64,000 nucleotides of DNA, taken from positions 434,001 through 498,000 of the forward strand of contig NZ_BBZJ01000014.1 of the NCBI RefSeq assembly GCF_001417775.1, read 5' to 3'. Numbering within the stretch: the stretch's first letter is position 1; each line of letters begins with the position of its first letter. Made by a program: the position numbers and the translations under genes. Below, one piece after another: positions 17,309 through 25,458 of this stretch. This DNA comes from Streptomyces sp. TP-A0356. GTDB taxonomy: Bacteria; Actinomycetota; Actinomycetes; Streptomycetales; Streptomycetaceae. The notes below the pieces were generated by a model. It saw only the letters and a program-made list of their open reading frames with translations, ran no database searches and was not told where the DNA came from.

Positions 17309-18456
17309 TGGCCCCCAGCAAGGTTCTCGCCGGCGCCCGGGTGGTGCTTCCCACCGGGATCGTGACCGACGGCCGCGTCGTCGTCGAGGGCACGCGGATC
17401 GCCGGGGCGGCTCCTGGGAACGAGCACGCCGAGATCATCGACGTACGGGACCACTGGCTGGTCCCCGGCTTCGTCGACATGCACAACCACGGGGGCGGCG
17501 GCGCGTCCTTCTCGGGCACGGCCGACGACATCCTCACGGCCGTCCGCACCCACCGGCTGCACGGCACCACCACCCTCGTCGCCTCGACCGTCACCGATGA
17601 CATGGACGTCCTCGTCAAGCAGGCCGGGCTGCTGTCCGAGCTCGCCGAGCAGGGCGACATCGCCGGCATCCACTTCGAGGGGCCGTTCATCTCGCCCTGC
17701 CGCAAGGGCGCGCACTCCGCGGCACTGCTGCGCGACCCCGATCCGGCGGAGGTCCGCAAGCTGATCGACGCGGGCCGCGGCCGGGCGAGCATGGTCACGC
17801 TCGCCGCCGAACTGCCCGGCGGCATCGACTCCGTACGGCTGCTCGCCGAGCACGGTGTGATCGCGGCGATCGGGCACACGGACGCGACGTACGAGCAGAC
17901 GGTGGAGGCGATCGACGCGGGCGCGACCGTGGCGACCCACCTGTTCAACGCGATGCCGCCGCTCGGCCACCGCACCCCCGGGCCCGTCGCCGCCCTCCTG
18001 GAGGACGAGCGGATCACGGTCGAACTGATCGACGACGGCACGCACCTCCACCCGGCCGCCCTGCAGCTGGCGTTCCATCACGCGGGCGCCGGACGCGTGG
18101 CCTTGATCACGGACGCGATGGACGCGGCCGGGATCGGTGACGGCCGGTACATGCTCGGCCCGCTGGAGGTCGAGGTCAGCGAGGGCGTGGCACGCCTGGT
18201 GGAGGGCGGCTCGATCGCGGGCTCGACGCTCACCCTGGACCGCGCGTTCCAGCGGGCGGTCACCGTCGACCGGCTGCCGGTGGAGGACGTCGTGGCGGCC
18301 ATCTCGGCGAACCCGGCCAGGCTGCTGGGCGTCTACGACCGGGTGGGCTCCCTGGAGCCCGGAAAGGACGCCGACCTGGTGCTGTTGGACGCCGGGTTCG
18401 GCCTCAAGGGCGTGATGCGCCGCGGCGAGTGGGTGGTCGATCCCCAACTGGGATGA
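17308..18456 (+). CDS. nagA: N-acetylglucosamine-6-phosphate deacetylase
   Basis: 382 residues, amidohydrolase superfamily. Removes acetate from GlcNAc-6-P, giving glucosamine-6-P for glycolysis or wall synthesis; GlcN-6-P is also the effector of DasR in Streptomyces. The metal/substrate residues are visible in FVDMHNHGGGG (His59, His61), HFEGPFISPCRKGAH, the IGHTDATYEQ His, THLFNAMPPL His and the catalytic Asp in ITDAMDAAG. The ATG overlaps the nagK stop. A terminator at 18478 closes the nagKA operon. Confidence 0.95.
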   Translation: MAPSKVLAGARVVLPTGIVTDGRVVVEGTRIAGAAPGNEHAEIIDVRDHWLVPGFVDMHNHGGGGASFSGTADDILTAVRTHRLHGTTTLVASTVTDDMDVLVKQAGLLSELAEQGDIAGIHFEGPFISPCRKGAHSAALLRDPDPAEVRKLIDAGRGRASMVTLAAELPGGIDSVRLLAEHGVIAAIGHTDATYEQTVEAIDAGATVATHLFNAMPPLGHRTPGPVAALLEDERITVELIDDGTHLHPAALQLAFHHAGAGRVALITDAMDAAGIGDGRYMLGPLEVEVSEGVARLVEGGSIAGSTLTLDRAFQRAVTVDRLPVEDVVAAISANPARLLGVYDRVGSLEPGKDADLVLLDAGFGLKGVMRRGEWVVDPQLG

Positions 18457-18477
18457 TTCATCCGCTTGTTGACATAC

Positions 18478-18509
18478 GGCGGTCGGCCCGGGGGACTGGG
18501 CCGACCGCC
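18478..18509 (+). terminator. Terminator of nagKA
   Basis: GGCGGTCGGCCC (18478-18489) pairs perfectly with GGGCCGACCGCC (18498-18509) across an 8-nt loop, 22 nt after the nagA stop. Confidence 0.8.
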
Positions 18510-18638
18510 GACTCATTTGGCATGATCGAGCCTCCGCACACCGCCGGCGGCTAGCGCACTCTGGAATCCCGGACGTCAGGACACCGACGGTCGGAGGCAC
18601 GGGGCGCGCCGCCATGAGTTTCGAGGGAGGTCCCCCAG

Positions 18639-19568
18639 GTGATCCTGACGGTCACGCTGAACACCGCTCTCGACATCACCTATCGCGTACGAGCGCTCAG
18701 GCCGCACACCTCGCACCGGGTGACCGAGGTGACCGAACGGCCCGGCGGCAAGGGCCTGAACGTGGCCCGGGTGCTCGCCGCGCTCGGCCACGAGGTGACC
18801 GCCACGGGCTTCGCGGGCGGCGCGACGGGCCGCTCCCTGAGGGACCGGCTCGCGCGCACGCCCGGCGTCGTGGACGCGCTCGTCGCGGTCGAGGGCGCCA
18901 CCCGGCGCACCATCGCCGTGGCGGACGGGACGACCGGCGACACCACCCAGCTCAACGAGCCCGGCCCGGTGATCGCGCCCGCCGAGTGGGCGGCCTTCCT
19001 GGACGCGTACGGGGATCTGGTGCGCTCGGCCGCGGCGGTGGCCCTGTGCGGCAGCCTGCCACCGGGGGTGCCGGTGGGGGCGTACGCCCAACTGGTGCGC
19101 ACCGCACGTGCCGTGGGGGTGCCCGTCCTGCTCGACACGAGCGGCGAGCCGCTGCGCCGCGGGGTCGCCGCCCGCCCGGACATCGTCAAGCCCAACGCCG
19201 ACGAGCTGGCCGAACTCACCGGCTCCCACGAGCCGTCGCAGGCCACTCGGGACGCCCGTCGGCGCGGGGCGCACACCGTGGTCGCCTCACTGGGCGCCGA
19301 CGGTCTGCTCGCCGTGAACTCGGAGGGGCGCTGGCGGGCCGTCCCGCCGCGTCGGATCCAGGGCAATCCGACGGGCGCGGGCGACTCGGTGGTCGCGGGC
19401 CTGCTGTCGGGCCTGGTGGAGCACCTGTCGTGGCCACGGCGCCTGGCCCGGGCGGTGGCCCTGTCCGCGGCGACGGTCCTGGCGCCCGTGGCGGGCGAGT
19501 TCGACCGCCGAACGTACGAGGAACTGCTGGGCCAGGTGGCGGTGACGGGCGAGGCGACGGCGGCCTGA
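18639..19568 (+). CDS. PfkB-family kinase, probable 1-phosphofructokinase type
   Basis: 309 residues, ribokinase/PfkB fold. It opens ILTVTLNTALDITYRV, as in 1-phosphofructokinase and tagatose-6-phosphate kinase. GGKGLNVARVLAALG (37-51) is the N-terminal PfkB signature, CGSLPPGVP (137-145) the substrate loop, KPNADELAELTG the middle block and NPTGAGDS (243-250) the C-terminal signature with catalytic Asp249. The GTG at 18639 is preceded by GAGGGAGG at 8-nt spacing. It follows nagKA but behind a terminator, so it is a separate unit. No PTS gene adjoins it, so the true substrate is uncertain. Confidence 0.86.
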   Translation: MILTVTLNTALDITYRVRALRPHTSHRVTEVTERPGGKGLNVARVLAALGHEVTATGFAGGATGRSLRDRLARTPGVVDALVAVEGATRRTIAVADGTTGDTTQLNEPGPVIAPAEWAAFLDAYGDLVRSAAAVALCGSLPPGVPVGAYAQLVRTARAVGVPVLLDTSGEPLRRGVAARPDIVKPNADELAELTGSHEPSQATRDARRRGAHTVVASLGADGLLAVNSEGRWRAVPPRRIQGNPTGAGDSVVAGLLSGLVEHLSWPRRLARAVALSAATVLAPVAGEFDRRTYEELLGQVAVTGEATAA

Positions 19569-19663
19569 CCTCCCTGCGGCGTCACGCCGGGGGCGCAGCC
19601 CGGGGCGTCTGCTGCTTCGACGCCCACGGGGGATCGGCTGGTTCGAAGGCCCCGGGGGGCCGA

Positions 19664-20599
19664 CTAGTTGGACCAGCCCTTCGTCAGCCACAGCTGGTCG
19701 AGGTAGGCGTTGCACTGGTTCCCCTGCTCGCAGGAGATCCTGACCGTATTGGTGCCCTTGTTGAGCTGGATGTAGTTGTACGTCTTCGTCCAGCCCTTCT
19801 CCCAGTCGCCCTGGGGCGCCTGCGCCCAGTTCTTCAGCTTGAGGGGGGTCGTCTGCGGCGTGCCGTTGACGGTGAGGGTGGCGGTGGCGTCGACGCCGGG
19901 CACGCCGTAGCCGGTGTGCAGGGTGTACTTGCCGGTCGAGGGGACGTCCACGCTCCAGGTCACGGCGGCGCCGACGTTGTTGAAGCCCGCCACGTAGACA
20001 CCGCCGCCGGCCGAGGCGCCCTTGACGTCGGACGCGGTGGTGGCGGTGCCCTCCAGACGCAGCGCCTTGGCGTCGATCGTCGGCAGCTTGGTGTCGTCCG
20101 CCGACTGGCTGGCGGACTGGCTCGGGGACGTGCTCTGGGCGGACGACGGGCTGGAGCCCGCCTGGGCGCCGTTCTTGCTGCCGTCCGAGTTGCCGCCCGT
20201 CATGGCGATCCCGATGCCGATCACGACCGCGGCGACCACCGCGATCGCGCCGATCAGCAGCCCCTTCGTGTTGGGGCCCCGGCCGCGGCCACCGCCCGCG
20301 CCCACCGGCGCCTGCCGGGTCGTGGGCGTGCCGCCGGGCACGGTCTCGGGCGCGGCGTAGTGCGCGTTCGGCTGACCGTAGGCCTGCTGGTGCGGGACCT
20401 GGCCGTAGGCGGCGGTCGGGGCCTGGGCAGCCGGCTGACCGTACTGGCGCTGGCCGACCGCGCGCACTCTGTTGACGGAGCCCGGATAGCCGTAGCCGCC
20501 GGAGGGCGGCTGGGCGCCGTTGGCCTGACCGTCGGCGTAGAGGTAGCCGAACGGGTCGTCGTCCTCGGGCGTGCTCGCGCCGTTGTTGCCGGGCGTCAT
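19664..20599 (-). CDS. Membrane-anchored carbohydrate-binding (CBM35-like) protein
   Basis: 311 residues. Residues 1-112 are a disordered Gly/Pro/Gln/Tyr-rich cytoplasmic tail, 113-133 form one membrane helix (GLLIGAIAVVAAVVIGIGIAM), 134-170 are a Ser-rich stalk, and about 172-311 form a beta-rich module with VYVAGFNNVGAAVTWSVDVPSTGKYTLHTGYGVPG and NTVRISCEQGNQCNAYLDQLWL, resembling CBM6/35 sugar-binding folds. It has no catalytic domain, so it may bind wall or extracellular glycans. A Cys pair (SCEQGNQC) is likely a disulfide outside the cell. Transcribed towards the PfkB gene. Confidence 0.8.
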   Translation of the reverse strand: MTPGNNGASTPEDDDPFGYLYADGQANGAQPPSGGYGYPGSVNRVRAVGQRQYGQPAAQAPTAAYGQVPHQQAYGQPNAHYAAPETVPGGTPTTRQAPVGAGGGRGRGPNTKGLLIGAIAVVAAVVIGIGIAMTGGNSDGSKNGAQAGSSPSSAQSTSPSQSASQSADDTKLPTIDAKALRLEGTATTASDVKGASAGGGVYVAGFNNVGAAVTWSVDVPSTGKYTLHTGYGVPGVDATATLTVNGTPQTTPLKLKNWAQAPQGDWEKGWTKTYNYIQLNKGTNTVRISCEQGNQCNAYLDQLWLTKGWSN

Positions 20600-20716
20600 C
20601 CCTAGGTACTCCTCAGCAGGTGCGGGTCCAGATGCGTGTGTGGCTGAATGGCGAGCCTACCCGCTCCGGCGGCCCCAAACGGGTGTTCTTCCCATCACCC
20701 ACACACTGACCTGGGT

Positions 20717-22399
20717 TTACCCGGCGCGGCGGTGCTGTTTGGGACGAGACCGTTTCTCCACGTACATCCGCTCGTCAGCGGACTTCAGCACTTCGTCCGC
20801 CGTCATGCCGCAATGCGCCCAGCCGATGCCGAAGCTGGCGCCGACCCGCATGGCGCGGCCGTCCACCCGGATGGGCTGGATGATCTCGTTGCGCAGGCGG
20901 ACCGCGAGGTCCTGGGCGTCGGCCTTGCCGAGCCCGTCGGCGAGCACGACGAACTCGTCGCCGCCGAGCCGGGCGACCGTGTCCCCGTCGCGCACGCCCT
21001 GGCTGAGGCGCCGGGCCACCTCGATGAGGACGGCGTCGCCCGCGTTGTGCCCGAAGCGGTCGTTGATCGACTTGAAGCCGTCGAGGTCGCAGAAGAGCAC
21101 CGCGAGCCCCTTGGTGCCGTCGTCGGTGTCGGTGTCCGGGGCGACGGTGTGCACATGGTGGTCGAAGGCGTCGTACGGTCCCGGGCCGGCGTCGAAGTCG
21201 AAGGCGTGCCCGCTTCCGCTCCCGTCGTACGCCGCCGGGTGGTCCGCGCCGTAGCCGCCGAAGGCGGCGTCCAGGGAGGCGGCCGCGCCGGGCGGCAGGG
21301 ACTGCGGGCGCTGACACAGCCGCGCGGACAGGCGGGAGCGCAGCTCGGCGGAGTTGGGCAGGCCGGTGAGCGAGTCGTGCGAGGCCCGGTGGGCGAGCTG
21401 CAGCTCGCGGCGCTTGCGCTCCTCGATGTCCTCGACGTGGGTGAGCAGGAAGCGGGGCCCGTCGGCGGCGTCGGCGACGACGGAGTTGCGCAGGCTGACC
21501 CAGACGTATGTGCCGTCGCGCCGGCCCAGCCGCAGCTCGGCCCGGCCGCCTTCCGCGGAGGTCCGCAGGAGCGTGCCGATGTCCTCCGGGTGGACGAGGT
21601 CCGAGAACGAGTAGCGGCGCATGGCGGAGGCGGGCCGGCCGAGGAGCCGGCACAGCGCGTCGTTGGTCCGCAGGATCCGGCCGTGCTGGTCGCCACCCAT
21701 CTCGGCGATGGCCATGCCGGAGGGGGCGTACTCGAAGGCCTGCCGGAAGGACTCCTCGCTGGCGCGCAGGGCCTGCTGCTCCCGCTCCAGGCGGACGAGG
21801 GCGCGCTGCATGTTGGCCCTCAGACGGGCGTTGCTGATGGCGATGGCGGCCTGGAAGGCGTACATCTGGAGCGCCTCGCGGCCCCAGGCGCCGGGCCGCC
21901 GCCCGTTGCGCGGCCGGTCCACGGAGATGACCCCGATGAGTTCACCGGAGGCACCGCCCTGGACGCCCGGGGTGTACATGGGCGCGAAGAGGCGGTCGGA
22001 GGGGTGCCACTCGTCCTCGAAGCGTGGCTCGGGCCCGTCGGTGTACCACTGCGGCACGTCGTCCTCGTCGAGGATCCAGCCCTCGGTGTGCGGTATGAAG
22101 CGCAGGTCGCCCCAGGCCTCCCCCATGGTGAGCCGGCGCTCCCAGGAGGCGCGGGAGCCGACCCGGCCGGTGATCAGCGCCTCGGCTGCGGAATTCCCGG
22201 CGAGTGCGGCGACGACGAGGTCACCGTCGGGGCGTACGAGGTTGACGGCGGCCAGCTCGTAGCCGAGGCCGTTGACGATGCCGTCGGCGACGGTCTGCAG
22301 CGTGTCCGCCAGACTGCGGGCGGTGTTCATGTCCGCCATCACCTGGTGCAGCTGCCGCAGGGTCGTGAGACGGACATACGGCTCCGACTCGGTCTCCAT
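20717..22399 (-). CDS. cdgB: Diguanylate cyclase CdgB-type (GAF-PAS-GGDEF)
   Basis: 560 residues. An N-terminal coiled/GAF region (about 10-180) is followed by a PAS domain (about 200-320, SFRQAFEYAPSGMAIAEMGG onwards) and a GGDEF domain with an intact active site GGDEF at 479-483. The product inhibition site RxxD (R-DGD) lies five residues before it, so the enzyme should make c-di-GMP and be feedback-controlled. No EAL domain. The layout and locus match CdgB of S. coelicolor, a c-di-GMP synthase controlled by BldD and acting in development. The upstream region carries a near-ideal Crp-type palindrome. Ends 18 residues after ADERMYVEK. Confidence 0.92.
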   Translation of the reverse strand: METESEPYVRLTTLRQLHQVMADMNTARSLADTLQTVADGIVNGLGYELAAVNLVRPDGDLVVAALAGNSAAEALITGRVGSRASWERRLTMGEAWGDLRFIPHTEGWILDEDDVPQWYTDGPEPRFEDEWHPSDRLFAPMYTPGVQGGASGELIGVISVDRPRNGRRPGAWGREALQMYAFQAAIAISNARLRANMQRALVRLEREQQALRASEESFRQAFEYAPSGMAIAEMGGDQHGRILRTNDALCRLLGRPASAMRRYSFSDLVHPEDIGTLLRTSAEGGRAELRLGRRDGTYVWVSLRNSVVADAADGPRFLLTHVEDIEERKRRELQLAHRASHDSLTGLPNSAELRSRLSARLCQRPQSLPPGAAASLDAAFGGYGADHPAAYDGSGSGHAFDFDAGPGPYDAFDHHVHTVAPDTDTDDGTKGLAVLFCDLDGFKSINDRFGHNAGDAVLIEVARRLSQGVRDGDTVARLGGDEFVVLADGLGKADAQDLAVRLRNEIIQPIRVDGRAMRVGASFGIGWAHCGMTADEVLKSADERMYVEKRSRPKQHRRAG

Positions 22400-22868
22400 T
22401 CGCCCTCCCCTCGAGGTCTCGCAGCGACTCCAGGGACGCGTCGGCGTACTACGGTTCTCCCGGTTTTCCTCTGTGCGCTACTCGGCGTACTCCACGTGTA
22501 GCGTCGTGCAGCGTCCCCGCCACTGAATCACAGCGCGCTGCCCACTAGGTACACAGGGTCAACAAAATACCGCTCCTGTGACTCAAGTCACAGGAGAACA
22601 TGAACAATTGAGTGGGGAATCCACGTTTTCCCGGTGCGTTTACGGAACGCAATTCAGGCCCTTGTGGAGACCGTGTGATCATACGCGCCAACTCGGAGCG
22701 GTGAAGGGCGTGTTGATCAATCGGGGGCCGCCGGAAGCGCACACCTGGGGCCCGTGAGGCTCCCGGCGCCGCCCGCGAGCGTGGCCAGGGCATCCGTCGC
22801 TGGTCCTAGGACGCGGTTCGGGCCCGGGGCCGATGTGGCGGCGCGAGGGCGCCGACTAGCGTTCTTGT
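22400..22868. other. Divergent intergenic region between cdgB and the flavin reductase
   Basis: 469 bp without a supportable gene. Its most striking content is the 24-bp palindrome at 22573-22596. The stretch around 22545-22640 is AT-richer than neighbouring DNA, as regulatory regions of Streptomyces often are. I did not find a convincing BldD site (AGTGA/TCACC half-sites facing inward). Confidence 0.5.
22573..22596. promoter_or_regulatory. Perfect 24-bp palindrome containing a consensus Crp-type site
   Basis: CTCCTGTGACT (22573-22583), two bases, AGTCACAGGAG (22586-22596): perfect 11-bp arms. Inside it TGTGA-N6-TCACA (22577-22592) equals the classical CRP operator. Streptomyces possess a Crp homologue with a similar site. 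It lies 174 bp upstream of cdgB and 273 bp upstream of the flavin-reductase gene. Confidence 0.6.
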
Positions 22869-23444
22869 GTGCTGAAGACTCCCCCCGTCCCCTCCGTGCC
22901 CGCTGTCCCGCCCGCCTCCGGGCATCCTGAGGGGGTGAGCAACGACGAGTTCCGCGCCGCCATGTCCCGGCTCGCCGCGGGCGTGGTCCTGGTGACCGCG
23001 CACGAGCCCGCGCTGGACCCCGAGGGGCCGAGCGGTGAGGACGTCGGCATGACGGCGACCGCCTTCCTGTCGGTGTCCCTGGACCCGCCCCTGGTCCTGG
23101 TCAGCCTGCGCGAGGGATCCCGCATGGACGACCTGCTCGCCGAGCAGCCGCTGTGGGCCGTCTCCGTGCTCGCGGAGAGCCAGCGGCACATCGCGGGCCG
23201 CTTCGCCATGAAGGGCCGCATCAGCGACCGGCTCCTGTTCGAGGACATCCCGTACGTCCGCGGCGAGGCCAGCGGCGCTCCCCTGGTCGGCGGCGCCCTG
23301 GCGACCCTGGAGTGCCGCACGGAACAGCGCGTCGCGGCCGGTGACCACACGCTGGTCGTCGGCCGGGTGCTCAAGGCCCGGGTACCCAGCGCAGAAGGCG
23401 GCCCCCTCGTGTACTTCCGGGGGCGCTACCGCCATCTGGGGTGA
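22869..23444 (+). CDS. Flavin reductase-like domain protein
   Basis: 191 residues. After a Pro-rich 20-residue lead, the flavin-reductase-like split barrel shows FRAAMSRLAAGVVLVTA, GMTATAFLSVSLDPPLVLVSL, RFAMKGRISDRLLFEDIPYVRG and DHTLVVGRVL..PLVYFRGRYRHL, the order seen in FMN-dependent reductases of two-component monooxygenases. The partner monooxygenase is not nearby. GTG at 22869 was taken as start; an internal GTG at 22935 (MSNDEF) would remove the Pro-rich lead and is possible. Confidence 0.87.
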   Translation: MLKTPPVPSVPAVPPASGHPEGVSNDEFRAAMSRLAAGVVLVTAHEPALDPEGPSGEDVGMTATAFLSVSLDPPLVLVSLREGSRMDDLLAEQPLWAVSVLAESQRHIAGRFAMKGRISDRLLFEDIPYVRGEASGAPLVGGALATLECRTEQRVAAGDHTLVVGRVLKARVPSAEGGPLVYFRGRYRHLG

Positions 23445-23584
23445 GCCCGCCCCCGAACAACGTGACCGCGGAAGCCCTGCGGCGACGATCCCCGCGTTCA
23501 CGGCAGAGCGCCGTGACGGCGCCCGCACAATTCGGTTTCGTTTTCCGTCGGGAATTCGCTGAGCGCATCGGAGAACGCGGCGCC

Positions 23585-23620
23585 CTAGTACCGCTAGTAC
23601 CGCTAGTGCCGCCAGTCCCG
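23585..23620. repeat. Four tandem 9-bp units at the arfB 3' end
   Basis: Units CTAGTACCG (23585-23593), CTAGTACCG, CTAGTGCCG and CCAGTCCCG run head to tail. On the arfB strand each of the first three supplies an in-frame TAG, so the gene ends in a run of three stop codons spaced by two codons. Confidence 0.8.
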
Positions 23621-24034
23621 CCCCGAACGCCCCCGCTTGGTTTCCGACCGCTGCTTCTTCTCGCGCAGCCGCCGCTCGTTGATCCCGCGGGGGATTCGGG
23701 TCGGCCTGCGGGGCTTGGGCGGCGGCGCCGTCGCCTCGGCGAGCAGGGCCGCGAGGCGTACGGCGGCGGCCTCGCGGTTGCGCCACTGCGAACGGTGCTC
23801 GGAGGCGCGCACGACGACCACCCCGTCGACGAGCCGTCCCGCGAGCCGCTGAAGGGCCCGCTCCTTCCACACCGGGGGCAGCGCCTGGGTCCCGGCCAGG
23901 TCGAAACGCAACTCCACCTGTGTGTCACTGGTGTTGACGTGCTGTCCGCCGGGCCCGGACGACCGCGAGAAACGCCAGATGAGCTCGGCCTCGGGTAGCG
24001 AGACGGAGCCGCGGATGACGTGGGGACCGGACAT
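23603..24034 (-). CDS. arfB: Alternative ribosome-rescue factor / peptidyl-tRNA hydrolase ArfB
   Basis: 143 residues. It hydrolyses peptidyl-tRNA on stalled ribosomes. The class-I release-factor motif GPGGQHVN with flanking FSRSSGPGGQHVNTSDTQVELRFDL is at about 24-50, and the C-terminal basic tail (PRRPTRIPRGINERRLREKKQRSETKRGRSGR) is the mRNA-channel-binding extension. The ATG at 24034 gives the standard length; the frame is open far upstream but without family sequence. Stop lies within a 9-bp tandem repeat. Confidence 0.93.
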   Translation of the reverse strand: MSGPHVIRGSVSLPEAELIWRFSRSSGPGGQHVNTSDTQVELRFDLAGTQALPPVWKERALQRLAGRLVDGVVVVRASEHRSQWRNREAAAVRLAALLAEATAPPPKPRRPTRIPRGINERRLREKKQRSETKRGRSGRDWRH

Positions 24035-24239
24035 GCCTCCATGGTCCCGCGGCAGTCCGGTCCCCGTCACCCGAAATACCGCCGGTCCGGCTTCCCGGGG
24101 ATTCGGGTAAAGAAAGTAAAGAGAGCCGGAACCGAGGGGACGCCCCGGGGCGTTGGTACGGGTAGCTGTAGCTTCGTGCCCGCACGAAGCCCGTAGGTGC
24201 CGCACCCGCGCACGCGAACGAGGGAAGGGACTCCCAACA

Positions 24240-24815
24240 ATGGCTGTAAGCCTGTCCAAGGGCGGCAACGTCTCGCTCACCAAGGAGGCTCCGGGTCTGA
24301 CCGCCGTCACCGTGGGCCTCGGCTGGGACGTCCGCACCACCACCGGCACGGACTTCGACCTCGACGCGTCCGCGATCGCGGTCAACACCCAGGGCAAGGT
24401 CTACTCGGACCAGCACTTCGTCTTCTTCAACAACAAGCAGACCCCGGACAACTCGATCGTCCACACCGGCGACAACCGCACGGGCCAGGGCGAGGGCGAC
24501 GACGAGGCGATCAACGTCAACCTGGCGGCGCTCCCGGCCGACATCGACAAGATCGTCTTCCCGGTCTCGATCTACGACGCGGAGAACCGCTCGCAGAACT
24601 TCGGCCAGGTCCGCAACGCGTACATCCGCATCGTCAACCAGGCCGGCGGCCAGGAGATCGCGCGCTACGACCTGTCCGAGGACGCGGCCACGGAGACGGC
24701 CATGGTCTTCGGCGAGCTCTACCGCAACGGCGCGGAGTGGAAGTTCCGCGCGGTCGGCCAGGGCTATGCCTCGGGCCTGGCCGGCATCGCCCAGGACTTC
24801 GGCGTCAACGTCTGA
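24240..24815 (+). CDS. terD: TerD-family calcium-binding stress protein
   Basis: 191 residues, the canonical TerD size. It begins [30 protein letters not shown] and has the Ca2+-binding acidic loops FDLDASA and [17 protein letters not shown], plus [22 protein letters not shown]. TerD proteins are tied to tellurite/stress tolerance and, in Streptomyces, to development. ATG at 24240 follows GAGGGAAGGGA at about 9 nt. Alone here, with a terminator at 24845; other ter genes are not adjacent. Confidence 0.94.
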   Translation: MAVSLSKGGNVSLTKEAPGLTAVTVGLGWDVRTTTGTDFDLDASAIAVNTQGKVYSDQHFVFFNNKQTPDNSIVHTGDNRTGQGEGDDEAINVNLAALPADIDKIVFPVSIYDAENRSQNFGQVRNAYIRIVNQAGGQEIARYDLSEDAATETAMVFGELYRNGAEWKFRAVGQGYASGLAGIAQDFGVNV

Positions 24816-24844
24816 GCCCTCCGGCGGCGCCTGCGCGTCGCGGT

Positions 24845-24874
24845 AGCCCCCGGCTGCGGTGCGGGCCGGGGGCT
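24845..24874 (+). terminator. Terminator of terD
   Basis: AGCCCCCGG (24845-24853) pairs with CCGGGGGCT (24866-24874) over a 12-nt loop, 30 nt after the terD stop. Confidence 0.65.
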
Positions 24875-24920
24875 CTCCGCGGCCCCTCGGCCGCGGGGCC
24901 GCTCGGATACGTTGGCCCGC

Positions 24921-25439
24921 GTGATCCTGGAGCCCCTCACCCTCACCCCCGACCGCGGCATCCCGGCCCCGCTGCTCACCGAACTCACCGCGCTCTACGC
25001 CTCCAACCGTGACTTCCACGCCCTCAGCGGCGAGTTCCCGGACCCGGACGACATCCGCCCGGAGCAGGTGGCGACCGCGCTGGCCGACGAGTTGGCGAAC
25101 CCGGACGTGGACGCCCTGCTCGCCCGCGGCGCCGGGCGCCTAGTCGGGATCGCGGTCACCCTCGCCCACCACCCCGACCCGGCCGACCCGGACCCGTGGA
25201 TCGGTCTGCTGATGGTGGACGCGGGCATGCAGGGCCAGGGGTACGGCCGCCGGCTCGTGTCACTCGTCGAGGACCGCTTCCGCGCCGCGGGCAGCACCGC
25301 CGTACGCCTGGCGGCGCTGGAGAACAACCCCAAGGCCTTCGCCTTCTGGACGGCCCTGGGCTACGAGACCATCGGCCACCGCCCCGACCTCCAGCAGGGC
25401 CGCCCGTGCGCCGTGCTGCGCAAGGCACTGCGCGGTTAG
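24921..25439 (+). CDS. GNAT-family N-acetyltransferase
   Basis: 172 residues from the GTG at 24921 (a TTG three codons earlier is the alternative). GNAT fold: beta4 PWIGLLMVDAGMQGQGYGRRLVSLVEDRF carries the acetyl-CoA pyrophosphate loop QGQGYG, followed by VRLAALENNPKAFAFWTALGYETIG, the typical motif-B end. The acceptor is unknown. Sits between terD and the convergent M1 peptidase. Confidence 0.88.
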   Translation: MILEPLTLTPDRGIPAPLLTELTALYASNRDFHALSGEFPDPDDIRPEQVATALADELANPDVDALLARGAGRLVGIAVTLAHHPDPADPDPWIGLLMVDAGMQGQGYGRRLVSLVEDRFRAAGSTAVRLAALENNPKAFAFWTALGYETIGHRPDLQQGRPCAVLRKALRG

Positions 25440-25458
25440 GGGCCCTTGCAGCGCTTGC

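Noticed and set aside
22573..22596. Palindrome read as an intrinsic terminator
   Set aside because: It has a 2-nt centre, is more than 170 bp from the nearest gene end, and lies between two divergent starts where a terminator is not expected.
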